Of a stretch of DNA of 64,000 nucleotides, positions 35,239 to 43,777 are shown piece after piece. Within the stretch, counting starts at the first letter, position 1. Each line of letters starts with the position of its first letter. This stretch comes from Ensifer sp. LC163 (GTDB lineage Bacteria; Pseudomonadota; Alphaproteobacteria; Rhizobiales; Rhizobiaceae), in the NCBI RefSeq assembly GCF_001695855.1, contig NZ_MBSS01000002.1, positions 1 through 64,000 on the forward strand, written 5' to 3'. The notes under the pieces were generated by a model. That model was not told the DNA's origin. It worked only from the letters and a program-made list of their open reading frames with translations, and ran no database searches. The position numbers and the translations under genes are program-made.

Positions 35239-38042
35239 AAGAGACCAACAACATTGCACCTGTGGCCGAACCCACCGTGATTGCGGAGTTCCCTTGCTCC
35301 CAGACACAGTTGCGCTGCTGGATCCTCGATCAGTTGAGGCCGGGCAACCCGGCGCTCAACGTTGCCGTGCGCTGGGAGATCCGTGGCGCGTTCCGCTCCT
35401 CGACGTTGGAGGCGGCCTTCCGAACGGTGATCCAGCGCCACGAGATCCTTCGCACTCGCTTCGTAGAGGTCGGCGGCAGGCCCTGCCAGCAGGTGGTCGA
35501 TCAGGTCGACTTCAAGATGTCCGTCATCGACCTGCGAAACGTGCCGGCAGAACAGCGCGATCAGCGCATCCTGTCGATCGGCGAGGAAACCGCCCGCGCG
35601 CCGTTCGATCTCACCATCCCGTATCTCTTCCGCGTATCTCTGCTGATGGTGGAGAACGAGCGGGGCTTCTTGCTGATCACCGCCCACCAGAGTTGCTTTG
35701 ACGGTTGGTCGATCCGCGTCCTCGGTCGCGAGGTCGGCGAGATCGCAGCGGCGCTTGATGTCGGCCGGCAGCCGTCTGTTCCGGATCTGCCGCTGCAATA
35801 CGGCGATTTCTCGCTGTGGCAGCAGGAGTATCTGAACAGTTACGGCTTTGAGACGGAGAAATCGTTCTGGCGCGAGCAACTGACCGGCGCGCCGTATTTC
35901 GAGGTTGTTCCCGATACGCCGCGCGGGCCGGTAAAGACCAGCCGTGGCAACATCCTCTCCGTCAACAATACGGGTGATTTCAGCGAGCGGATCGACGCTG
36001 CTGCACGCGCACACCGGGTGTCGCTCTACAGTTTCGGGGCTGCCGTCGTCAGCGCTTTGCTCCATCGCTACACCGGACAAAACACCGTCATGTTCGGGTC
36101 CCAGGTTGCCGGGCGCGACGAGACGGACCTGGAGAACCTCATCGGGGTCTTCATCAACAATGTCGTTCTGCGCTTCGACATGGCCGGCGACATTTCCTTC
36201 GCCGAGCATGTGCGTTCGGCGAGTGAAAAGGTGACGGCTGCGCTCAACCATCACAGGATGCCGTTCAACAAACTGGTCGAGCTGGTCAACCCGGTCCGCG
36301 ACCCTTCGCGCAACCCGCTGATCTCAGTCAACTTCAACCTGCAGAAGGCCTTCCTGGAAGATCAGCAATATGGCGGTTTCGAGCTGATCAGCGCGCCGTC
36401 GCAATCTCCGGGCGTTATCTACGATCTGAGCTTCATCATGGTCGGCAGGCCGAGCGGATGGCGCATGTCCATCGAGTATAATGCCGATCTGTTCGAAAAG
36501 AGCACGATCGAATCCCTGCTGCGGCTTTGGCAGGAGGCCTATGAAGCGGCACTGGAGCATCCCTCGGCTCCGCTTTCGGCGCTGGTCATCCCCACGCGGG
36601 AGATCAAGACCCAACGGGTAGAGACCGGTCGGGCAACGGCGATCGAACAGATGCTTGCCGCCCATCCATCCGTCGGCTCGGCCGTGGTGCTGGTCGAGGA
36701 CGATGGAAAGCGCGTGCATGCCTTTGTCACCCCGGCATCGACGATCACCGAGCCGCTCGACCGCCTGCCGGAGCATCTGATGGAGTATCTCGGGCGGCAA
36801 CTGTCCCAAACGGCCATGCCGGGCGGCATCAGCGTGTTCCTCAACTTTCCGCGCGATGCAAGCGGCGCCGTCGATCGCGCCGCGTTGCGCATCCCGGCAG
36901 CGCCGACCGCCCTCGCCAAGACCGTGACCGGTCGCGTCGAACCGGCCGGTGTTCCGGTGGCGCTACCGACAGCGCGAGCTGATCAGACCAAGACGCTTGC
37001 GGCGATCTGGGCAGAGGTGCTCGGTGTCCCGACGATAGCGCCCGATGACAACTTCTTTGCGCTCGGCGGCCACTCGCTCCTGGCATTGCGCATGCTCTCG
37101 GGCGCCCGATCGAAGCTCGGAGCCAAGGCTGACCTGGAGCTGCTCTTCAAGCAGCCGACATTCGCCGGCTTCGCCAATGCGCTGTTCGGCGGCGCGGAGC
37201 GGAGCGAGAATGCGTTGGAACCGGCAAGTCCCAGTCCCTGGAGCGTGAGCGCCTGCGGACGCACCGATGCGCCCTATACGCTTTACACGCTCAATCACCC
37301 GTTTCTGTACTACCGCCTTGCCACCGATCTCGGCGATGCCGTGTCGGTCTACAACGCCAACATGTTCCATGCGGATCTCACCGGTCACCTCGCCTCAATG
37401 TCGCTCGAGGAGATCGCCGGGCATGCCGTCGACAGCATGGGCGCGGACATTCTCAAAGGGCCGGTCGGCGTGATGGGGCTTTGCGTCAACGGCGTGCTGG
37501 CTGTCGAAATCGCCCGTCAGATGCGCGACCGCGGCGCCGATCTTCGTTTCACCGCCGTGATCGATGCCTGGGCCCCGGGTTATGTCCGGTCGCAGCCCCG
37601 GCTCCGACGCCTTCACTGGAACAGCGAGCGCCGCGTGAAGCGCATCTGCTACTTCACCCGAAAGCTCTTTTCCGGACGCGTCAGTTTCATCGACTATCTC
37701 AGGGAGTTCAACTTCACGCTTGCCTTGCTCAAGCGTCTGGGATTGCGGGCGGGGACCTATTCCCAGGAAGAAGCCGCCAACGCCGATGTTACCGACCTGT
37801 TGGTCAATGCGGCCCGTCGCTACCGGCCGCCACCGACGAATGAAAAGTCGGTGCTGCTGTTTCGCAGCGAAGCAACGCATCGCCGCGCACGCAAGCTGCT
37901 CTTCGGCTGGGGTGGTGCGATTGCCGGGGACAGCGAAGTCTTCGATCTTGAAGGCTGGCATGAGGATAGTCTCAACAGCAACAGCATTCAGGCCCTGGCG
38001 ACCATCGTCATCAACAGATTCCGCTCTCATGGCGAGAGCTGA
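35235..38042 (+). CDS. NRPS termination protein: C-(remnant A)-PCP-TE
   Basis: A 935-residue protein. The condensation domain (about 12-440) has HQSCFDG at 151-157 instead of HHxxxDG; the second, catalytic His is Gln (Q152). Residues 455-552 match only the C-terminal subdomain of an adenylation domain (IEQMLAAHPSVGSAVVLVED near 469, then SGAVDRAAL), with Ala545 in place of the catalytic A10 lysine. The whole N-terminal A core is missing. The carrier domain looks intact (LGGHSLLAL, S614). The thioesterase (about 655-935) has nucleophile motif GLCVNG with Cys750, acid D777 and H909. It ends the three-gene NRPS set and presumably releases the product. Loading of S614 would need an amino acid supplied in trans, or the module is skipped. 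Confidence 0.88.
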   Translation: MKETNNIAPVAEPTVIAEFPCSQTQLRCWILDQLRPGNPALNVAVRWEIRGAFRSSTLEAAFRTVIQRHEILRTRFVEVGGRPCQQVVDQVDFKMSVIDLRNVPAEQRDQRILSIGEETARAPFDLTIPYLFRVSLLMVENERGFLLITAHQSCFDGWSIRVLGREVGEIAAALDVGRQPSVPDLPLQYGDFSLWQQEYLNSYGFETEKSFWREQLTGAPYFEVVPDTPRGPVKTSRGNILSVNNTGDFSERIDAAARAHRVSLYSFGAAVVSALLHRYTGQNTVMFGSQVAGRDETDLENLIGVFINNVVLRFDMAGDISFAEHVRSASEKVTAALNHHRMPFNKLVELVNPVRDPSRNPLISVNFNLQKAFLEDQQYGGFELISAPSQSPGVIYDLSFIMVGRPSGWRMSIEYNADLFEKSTIESLLRLWQEAYEAALEHPSAPLSALVIPTREIKTQRVETGRATAIEQMLAAHPSVGSAVVLVEDDGKRVHAFVTPASTITEPLDRLPEHLMEYLGRQLSQTAMPGGISVFLNFPRDASGAVDRAALRIPAAPTALAKTVTGRVEPAGVPVALPTARADQTKTLAAIWAEVLGVPTIAPDDNFFALGGHSLLALRMLSGARSKLGAKADLELLFKQPTFAGFANALFGGAERSENALEPASPSPWSVSACGRTDAPYTLYTLNHPFLYYRLATDLGDAVSVYNANMFHADLTGHLASMSLEEIAGHAVDSMGADILKGPVGVMGLCVNGVLAVEIARQMRDRGADLRFTAVIDAWAPGYVRSQPRLRRLHWNSERRVKRICYFTRKLFSGRVSFIDYLREFNFTLALLKRLGLRAGTYSQEEAANADVTDLLVNAARRYRPPPTNEKSVLLFRSEATHRRARKLLFGWGGAIAGDSEVFDLEGWHEDSLNSNSIQALATIVINRFRSHGES

Positions 38043-38066
38043 ACACGACGTGCGAAGGCAACATCC

Positions 38067-39653
38067 ATGCGTGTCACAAGCCTCCCATTGCGCATCGGCA
38101 TCCTGGTCGAACAGAACGAGCATTTCGAGAATTGGCAACTGATGGTCTTTGATCGGATCGTTGCCGATCCGCGATATTCCTTGACCGCCTTGCTTGCTCA
38201 CCCGGCGCCATATGGGGCGGGCAGGAGTTCCGTTCTCTTCAAGCTTGCGCATCGGCTCGAGCAGGCGGTGTTCGGTCGCCAGGCGGTATACAATCCCTGC
38301 AACTTCGATGGGCGCAAGCAGCGCATCGTGCCATTGGCATCATCGCAGCCTGGCGCCGTCCAGGCGCAGGTGGCAGAGCTTGGACTTGATCTGGTGATCC
38401 GCATGACGCCGAGCGGCCTGCCCGACGATGCCGTGCGCGAATTGCCCTATGGCGAATGGGCGCTCTCTTTCTCCGACCAGAAATCGGGAGCAGGCGAGTG
38501 GTTCAGCTATCTGGAGGTGGTCAGTGGCGCGCCGGCCGTGGACCTGGCGCTCTATGTTCGCCTCGGGGCGTCGGCGTCGTCCGTTGCCATCGCTTCATCC
38601 TCCTTCAACATCAAGTTCAGCGCGGTCAGAAACATCAATTTTGTCAAGGAACGTGCCGCTACTCTGCTGCTACGCGAACTGGCGCGGCTGGCCGATACCG
38701 GTGAGCTGATCACGACACCGCTGCCGACGCGCCAGCCAGCCTCGCCGCCGTCGATTGATGAGTTGGCCAGGTACCTCGGCATCCTCAGCAGCCACCTCGC
38801 CGGGCGAGTGAAGAAGGCAGTGCAACACAAGGCCGGGACCGGGTCGGCCGTCTGGACGCTCTTTACCGGGAGCGGCCGTATCGACGATTTCGAGCCGGGC
38901 GTTTCCGTCGAGATCCCGCCGACGTTGACGGATATCAAGGCCGATCCGTTCCTGCTCCAGCATGAAGGCGAGTGCTACCTGTTCTACGAGGCCTATGCCA
39001 ATGGCGACCGCAAGGCGCATATTGCTGTGGGCCGCTTCGACGGCGACCGCCTCGAGCCGGTGGGTATCGCGCTGAACTGCGACTATCATCTGTCCTATCC
39101 GTTCGTCTTCCGCGACGGCGACGACATCTTCATGATGCCGGAGACGCATCAGTCCAAGCGCATCGAAATCTGGCGCTGTGTCGAGTTCCCGTTGAAGTGG
39201 GAGCTGCACGCAACGGCGCTCAACGGCCTGTCCGCCGCCGACAGCGTGCTCACCCGCCATGACGGGCGGTGGTGGCTGTTTACGAACCTCTCCGAGTTCC
39301 ACGCCTATGAGGACCATTGCAGCGAGCTTCATATCTTTGAAGTCGACGGGCCGGGGCTGGCGCGCATTACGCCGCACAAGCGCAATCCGGTGGTGCTCGG
39401 CAGCACCTTTGCGCGCAATGCCGGCCGGATCTTCGCGCGCGAGGGCCGCGTCTTCCGCCCGTCCCAGCACAATGCCCACGGCATTTACGGCTATGGGTTG
39501 AACATCATGGAGATCGAGCAGCTGGACCTGGAGAACTATCGGGAACGGTGCATCAGGACGATCAAACCCGATTTCAAACCCGGATTGCTCGGTTGCCACC
39601 ATTTTGACGCTGCCGGGGATCGCTATGTGCTGGATGCGCGACTGACGCTTTGA
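38067..39653 (+). CDS. Formyltransferase-like / GINT1-like beta-propeller glycosyltransferase-associated protein
   Basis: A 528-residue protein, 24 nt after the NRPS termination gene and in its operon. The N-terminal 230 residues have a formyltransferase-like Rossmann pattern (RIGILVEQNEHFENWQLMVF, LGLDLVIRM). Residues about 290-520 form a five-bladed-propeller-like region (IKADPFLLQHEGECYLFYEA, HLSYPFVFRDGDDIFMMPET, GRWWLFTNL) that resembles the N-terminal domain of plant glucosamine inositolphosphorylceramide transferase. Bacterial relatives occur in polysaccharide and secondary-metabolite clusters without known chemistry. It may join the NRPS-PKS product to a sugar, or formylate an amino group; both are inference. 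Its last 80 nt overlap the 3 prime end of the convergent phosphopantetheinyl transferase gene. Confidence 0.6.
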   Translation: MRVTSLPLRIGILVEQNEHFENWQLMVFDRIVADPRYSLTALLAHPAPYGAGRSSVLFKLAHRLEQAVFGRQAVYNPCNFDGRKQRIVPLASSQPGAVQAQVAELGLDLVIRMTPSGLPDDAVRELPYGEWALSFSDQKSGAGEWFSYLEVVSGAPAVDLALYVRLGASASSVAIASSSFNIKFSAVRNINFVKERAATLLLRELARLADTGELITTPLPTRQPASPPSIDELARYLGILSSHLAGRVKKAVQHKAGTGSAVWTLFTGSGRIDDFEPGVSVEIPPTLTDIKADPFLLQHEGECYLFYEAYANGDRKAHIAVGRFDGDRLEPVGIALNCDYHLSYPFVFRDGDDIFMMPETHQSKRIEIWRCVEFPLKWELHATALNGLSAADSVLTRHDGRWWLFTNLSEFHAYEDHCSELHIFEVDGPGLARITPHKRNPVVLGSTFARNAGRIFAREGRVFRPSQHNAHGIYGYGLNIMEIEQLDLENYRERCIRTIKPDFKPGLLGCHHFDAAGDRYVLDARLTL

Positions 39654-40374
39654 GCGCGAGCACATCATCATTCCAGTAACGAAGATGGACGGCGTTGCCG
39701 AGGGTCAGCGCCGCCAGGGTGCCGGCGAACCCAGGCGGGGTCGCGACATCAAATAGGCTCCAGTTCAGCGGCGCGTCCCTATCTCCATCCAGGGATTCGA
39801 GCTTAGGGCGGGAGGCCGCGTCGACGGTGACGTCGAAGGAGTCGAGTGGTAGCGACAGTCCGGCGCCGTGGGCCTTCACGAAAGCTTCCTTCCGCGTCCA
39901 GCAGCGATAGAACGCGTTGAGATAGTCGTCGCCGTCGAACGCGGCTAGAGCATTGCACTCGCGTTTCGAAAAGAAATGCCCGGCAATATCCTCTTCCAGA
40001 GGTTTGATCGCTTCGATGTCGATGCCCACCGGGTAATGGTCGGAAACCGCCAGCATCGCCACGTCGGCGCTGTGGCTGAGATTGAAATGCAGCAACTCTG
40101 ATGCGCCGGCGATGCGCGGCTTGCCGAAGACGTTGTAGGTCAGACCGATGCGGTGTGGCGGAACATGGAGGTAGTGGCCAAGCACGAGGCGCAGGCCGGC
40201 ACGTCCGGCGATGAAACGTTGACGGTGTTCCGGATACACGAAACGTGAGGCTCGTGCCTTTTCCTCGCCGCTCAGCATAGGGAATAACGGATCGATTTCG
40301 CCCTGGGCCGGGTCGAGGTTCCAGCGCCAGATGTCGATGAAGTTGGGACCGATCCGGTCCAGGCTAGGTCGCAT
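39574..40374 (-). CDS. 4'-phosphopantetheinyl transferase (Sfp type)
   Basis: A 266-residue enzyme with the Sfp-type signature VGIDIEAI (Mg-binding D119 and E121) and WTRKEAFVKAHGAGL (E163, K167), plus an upstream FNLSHSADVAMLAV. It transfers phosphopantetheine from CoA to carrier Ser residues, here most likely S581, S986, S2621 and S614 of the three assembly-line proteins. It is read from the opposite strand, follows a DegT aminotransferase with an 11-nt overlap, and its end overlaps the 3 prime end of the GINT1-like gene by 80 nt. Confidence 0.92.
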   Translation of the reverse strand: MRPSLDRIGPNFIDIWRWNLDPAQGEIDPLFPMLSGEEKARASRFVYPEHRQRFIAGRAGLRLVLGHYLHVPPHRIGLTYNVFGKPRIAGASELLHFNLSHSADVAMLAVSDHYPVGIDIEAIKPLEEDIAGHFFSKRECNALAAFDGDDYLNAFYRCWTRKEAFVKAHGAGLSLPLDSFDVTVDAASRPKLESLDGDRDAPLNWSLFDVATPPGFAGTLAALTLGNAVHLRYWNDDVLALKASVAHPAHSDPRQRQNGGNRAIRV

Positions 40375-41545
40375 AGACGAGGCTCCCCTTCGAGGCGGGC
40401 CGTTGGCGCAGCATGCGTCGGGCGAAATAGGTCATGAGCGGCAAGGGATAGTTCTCGCCGAGCCCGATGCGGCACGTCCTCTTCAGGATATCCAGCGACC
40501 GGGGGCACATATCCGGCGCGTACTCGATCTTGCGGGACGCCCAGGCATAGGGGTTCATCTTCGGATTTGCCGTGCGCTGTTCCAGCACCGGTAACCAGTT
40601 GCTGTAGACGTGCCGGCTGGAATCGTAGGGGCGGTAGACCCCGCGTTTGTTTTCGGCGGCAAAGGCCCGGGCCTCTTCGGCCGTGTCGAAGATCACGTGA
40701 AGGCCGGCGGCATTTGGCCGATCGTTGTGCGGGCCGACGCGCATCGCATTGCTGGCGGACAGGATCTCGGCAATCGCATCGTAGCGACGGCGCATACGGC
40801 GGATCATCGGGTCCAGTTTCTTCAACTGCACGTTCAGCATGGCGCCCTGGATCTGGCTGGCCTTGAGATTGACGCCGAGCATGGGCGGCTCGTTGGCATT
40901 GTCGAGGTGGCCGCGAAACAGCGCGCCGATGTCGTGATACATGCGGGCCCTTGCAAAGAGCTGGTCGTCGTTGGTCACGACTGCCCCGCCTTCGCCGACA
41001 TTGATGTTCTTGAACTGGTTAAAGCTGAAGGCGCCGGCATCGCCGATCGTGCCGACGCGCACGCCCTTGTAGGTCAACCCGACGGCCTGGCAGGCATCCT
41101 CGATGACGACGAGCCCGTGCTGGCGGGCGATCTGCATGATGCCGTCCATGTCGCACACCATGTTGGCCATGTGCACGGGAACGATGGCGCGCGTATAGGG
41201 CGTGATCTTTCGCAGAACATCTGCCGGATCCATCGTCAAGGTCTCGTCTATCTCGACGATGATGGGGACAGCTCCGACGGCCAGTGCGGCGCCGGCAGTG
41301 GCGATCCAGGTATAGGCGGGCACAAGCACTTCGTCGCCCGGCCCGATGCCCGCTGCCGCCAGAGCAGCGATCAAGGCGCCCGTGCCACTACTGACGGTCA
41401 GCACATGGCCTGTGCCGAACTTGGCCGAAAAATCCGCCTCGAAGCGCGTGAGCGGCCCGTTGCCGTCACCGCCGAAGCGGGCGAGGTTTCCTGACGCAAA
41501 GACCGGTGCGAGAGCCAGCCATTCCCTTATGCCTACACGCGCCAT
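40364..41545 (-). CDS. DegT/DnrJ/EryC1/StrS PLP-dependent sugar aminotransferase
   Basis: A 393-residue aminotransferase of the sugar-aminotransferase group: SSGTGALIAALAAAGIGPGD, VIEDACQAVG (D150) and the PLP-lysine region AFSFNQFKNINVGEGG (K179). Family members aminate nucleotide-linked keto-sugars, or keto-cyclitols in antibiotic pathways. The start at 41545 has GGAG upstream; a TTG 33 codons earlier is much weaker. It overlaps the phosphopantetheinyl transferase gene by 11 nt, tying an amino-sugar step to the NRPS-PKS module. The amino sugar could be part of the polysaccharide repeat or the acceptor for the peptide; this is inference. Confidence 0.87.
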   Translation of the reverse strand: MARVGIREWLALAPVFASGNLARFGGDGNGPLTRFEADFSAKFGTGHVLTVSSGTGALIAALAAAGIGPGDEVLVPAYTWIATAGAALAVGAVPIIVEIDETLTMDPADVLRKITPYTRAIVPVHMANMVCDMDGIMQIARQHGLVVIEDACQAVGLTYKGVRVGTIGDAGAFSFNQFKNINVGEGGAVVTNDDQLFARARMYHDIGALFRGHLDNANEPPMLGVNLKASQIQGAMLNVQLKKLDPMIRRMRRRYDAIAEILSASNAMRVGPHNDRPNAAGLHVIFDTAEEARAFAAENKRGVYRPYDSSRHVYSNWLPVLEQRTANPKMNPYAWASRKIEYAPDMCPRSLDILKRTCRIGLGENYPLPLMTYFARRMLRQRPASKGSLVYAT

Positions 41546-41719
41546 CCTGTGCTCTCCGATCCTCGCCGGCTCTCCGCGCGCGCCGACCATCGGCGTCCAG
41601 GGATGAAGACAAATCGCCTGCTGGGTACCGGCCCCAATGAACAAGCCTAGTCGTGTCGCGACATCGTTTCAAAATGGCCTTCCGGCCAGCGCCTGAACAA
41701 AGTGTGCAGGCTCCAGCTA

Positions 41720-41770
41720 GCCGAAATCAGTAGTTGCCCTACTCCCCTATGCATATTGGGAGATTTCGGC
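41720..41770. repeat. Inverted repeat between DegT and GMC oxidoreductase genes
   Basis: Perfect 9-bp arms GCCGAAATC and GATTTCGGC enclose 33 nt that themselves contain CTCCC...GGGAG around ATGCAT. The element sits 50 nt upstream of the GMC oxidoreductase ATG in the gap between divergent genes. It could be an operator or a leader hairpin; there is no T-run. Confidence 0.45.
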
Positions 41771-41820
41771 GCGATAGCGCTGGTGCTACGACCGATATGT
41801 AGCACGCGGGAGTTCCTTTC

Positions 41821-43545
41821 ATGCCGATCCGTGACCTCCGATCAGCGCCCAAAGGCACCGAGTTTCGTCCGGATGTGGCGATCGTCGGCGGCGGCCCCGT
41901 CGGCCTGACGATAGCCCGGGAACTCGCCAACAGCCGCTGCCGCGTGCTCGTCATCGAAAGCGGCGGCGCCGACTTCGAGGCCGCGCAGCAGGCGTTGAAT
42001 GCCGTCGTGAATGTCGGCGAGCCTATTGCCCGAGACGGGGTCGAAAAACCCGGTCGCGGTTATAACGGCAGCCTTGCGTGGCTGAATGACATCCCCCCTT
42101 TCGAGTTGCGCAACCGAGTGCTCGGCGGCAGCACGCATACCTGGATCGGCAAATGCGCGAGCTTCGACGAAATCGATCTCGAGCAAAGGCCGTGGCTGCC
42201 GGTGTCCGGTTGGCCGATGACACGCGAAAGTCTGGCGCCGGCGCTTGATCGCGCGGCGCGCCTGCTCAATCTTGGACCCAATCTCTATGACGAGAGGCTC
42301 TTTGGCCGGCTGCATTCGCCGCCGGACGAACGCGGCTTCGACCGCGATCTGCTTCGTCCCTTCTTCTGGCAGTTCAGCCATGAACGCGATCGGCACGGCG
42401 AACCCATGCGGTTTGCCAATGTGGTTGCCGATTTGCTGGCGCCGAACATCGACATCCTCACCCATGCCACGGTCACGGCGATCCATCTCGACGAGGGCGG
42501 ACGGCGTGTCGCGTCTCTCGATCTGCGCAGCCTTGACGGAACCGCCGCAAGTGTGCGGTCCGAGACTGTCGTTCTGTGTGCGGGCGGCATCGAGAACGCC
42601 CGCCTGCTGCTGGCTTCGAGATCGGTCATGCCAGGCGGCGTCGGTAATGGCAGAGGTGTCGTTGGGCGCTACCTCGCCGATCACCCGCGCTCGACGCTTC
42701 TCCGGTTTGACCGGCGGGATATCGACGCGGTGGCACGGCACTTCAACTTCTACGGCCTGTCCGAGGAAGGGGCGACCCGATTCTATCTCCATGGTCTGCG
42801 CCTGAGCCCGAGCGTGCAAAGACGCGAGGCGCTCGTCAACTGTGCTGCCTATCCCGTGCAGATCCATTCGGCTGGTGATCCCTGGGCGGCACTGAAGCGA
42901 CTGATGCGGGGCGATCGTACGCGGTTTGCGAGCGATCTTGCCGTCGTCGCTCGATCGCCTGCCTTCCTGGCGAAGGGCACCTTCCGACGGATGGTACAAA
43001 AGCGGGGATTGATGCACAGATCCGATGAGCTGCGCTTCGATGTCATGGTCGAGCAGAAGCTCGACGCGGAGAGCCGCGTCACCCTCTCGGATCAGCGGGA
43101 CCCACTTGGCGTGCCGCTGCCGCGCGTCGCCTGGAAAATCGGCCCCACAGAGGTGCAGAGCGTCAAACGGCTTGCCCGGGCACTGGCCTCCGAATTCGTA
43201 CGCAATGGCCTTCCACAGCCGCATCTGGTCGACTGGATAGCCTGGGATGACGATGGGAAGGCTGCGTTCACCGACATGGCGCATCCGTCCTGCACGACAC
43301 GCATGGGAAGCGACCTCGCCACCAGCGTCGTCGATCCGAATGCCATGGTGCACGGGGTGGAAGGCCTTTTTGTCGCCGGCGGCTCGATCTTTCCGACGCC
43401 CGGCCACGCCAATCCGACATTGATGACGCTTGGCCTGGCGATGCGTCTCGCCGACCATCTGAAGATGCGGCTGGAAAAACATTCGGCAGCGACGTCGACG
43501 CCTCGCGCGGTCACTGAAGACGCAGTTGCCGCACCCGGGCTTTGA
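41821..43545 (+). CDS. GMC-family FAD oxidoreductase
   Basis: A 574-residue flavoprotein: an FAD-binding dinucleotide motif VAIVGGGPVGLTIA near residue 20, LCAGGIENARLLLASRSV in the middle, and the C-terminal GMC signature with AHPSCTTRMGSD (H488) and FPTPGHANPTLM (H529, N531). GMC enzymes oxidise alcohols, including sugars and polyols. The C-terminal pattern resembles the glucose-methanol-choline and pyranose/gluconate dehydrogenase-like group. It is a single gene, divergent from the DegT aminotransferase. Oxidising a sugar hydroxyl to the ketone that DegT then aminates would fit, but is inference. Confidence 0.85.
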   Translation: MPIRDLRSAPKGTEFRPDVAIVGGGPVGLTIARELANSRCRVLVIESGGADFEAAQQALNAVVNVGEPIARDGVEKPGRGYNGSLAWLNDIPPFELRNRVLGGSTHTWIGKCASFDEIDLEQRPWLPVSGWPMTRESLAPALDRAARLLNLGPNLYDERLFGRLHSPPDERGFDRDLLRPFFWQFSHERDRHGEPMRFANVVADLLAPNIDILTHATVTAIHLDEGGRRVASLDLRSLDGTAASVRSETVVLCAGGIENARLLLASRSVMPGGVGNGRGVVGRYLADHPRSTLLRFDRRDIDAVARHFNFYGLSEEGATRFYLHGLRLSPSVQRREALVNCAAYPVQIHSAGDPWAALKRLMRGDRTRFASDLAVVARSPAFLAKGTFRRMVQKRGLMHRSDELRFDVMVEQKLDAESRVTLSDQRDPLGVPLPRVAWKIGPTEVQSVKRLARALASEFVRNGLPQPHLVDWIAWDDDGKAAFTDMAHPSCTTRMGSDLATSVVDPNAMVHGVEGLFVAGGSIFPTPGHANPTLMTLGLAMRLADHLKMRLEKHSAATSTPRAVTEDAVAAPGL

Positions 43546-43578
43546 TGTCGGTCCCCTTCCCCTATTGGCGTCTGGTCG

Positions 43579-43731
43579 TCATTGCAGTTTGAAATAGAAA
43601 CCGGCGCTTTCGCTCGACATGTATCGCAGCCGTCCGCCGGCTGCCTTCAGCGGGGTCAGGGAGCGGTTGAGGCTACGCATCGCGCGACGCAGAAGCGGGT
43701 AGGCAGTGTTCTTGATGTCGCTGGTCAGCAC
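43579..43731 (-). CDS. Small basic protein, unrecognised (50 aa)
   Basis: A 50-codon frame begins with GTG at 43731, preceded by AGGGGAGACGCATC (a strong ribosome site), and ends with TGA at 43579. The product starts MLTSDIKNTAYPLLRRAMRS, is basic, and ends in an aromatic GFYFKLQ. Codon use looks like that of the neighbouring genes, with GC-rich third positions. It lies 46 nt downstream of the Wzx stop on the same strand, so it is probably the last gene of that operon. I know no family for it. Confidence 0.5.
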   Translation of the reverse strand: MLTSDIKNTAYPLLRRAMRSLNRSLTPLKAAGGRLRYMSSESAGFYFKLQ

Positions 43732-43777
43732 GATGCGTCTCCCCTGATTTTTGCGCCTGCGTTATTCCGTGCGTTCC

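Noticed and set aside
25217-38042. Siderophore synthesis as the role of the NRPS-PKS
   Set aside because: No TonB receptor, siderophore exporter, iron regulator or catechol/hydroxamate enzyme is in the window.
25217-38042. Recent horizontal transfer of the NRPS-PKS block
   Set aside because: GC and codon use look like those of the neighbours by eye, and no transposase, integrase, tRNA or repeat boundary is seen. A quantitative composition test would be needed.
41842-43482. 546-codon open frame antisense to the GMC oxidoreductase
   Set aside because: Shadow of a gene with intact FAD and GMC motifs; the antisense peptide has none.
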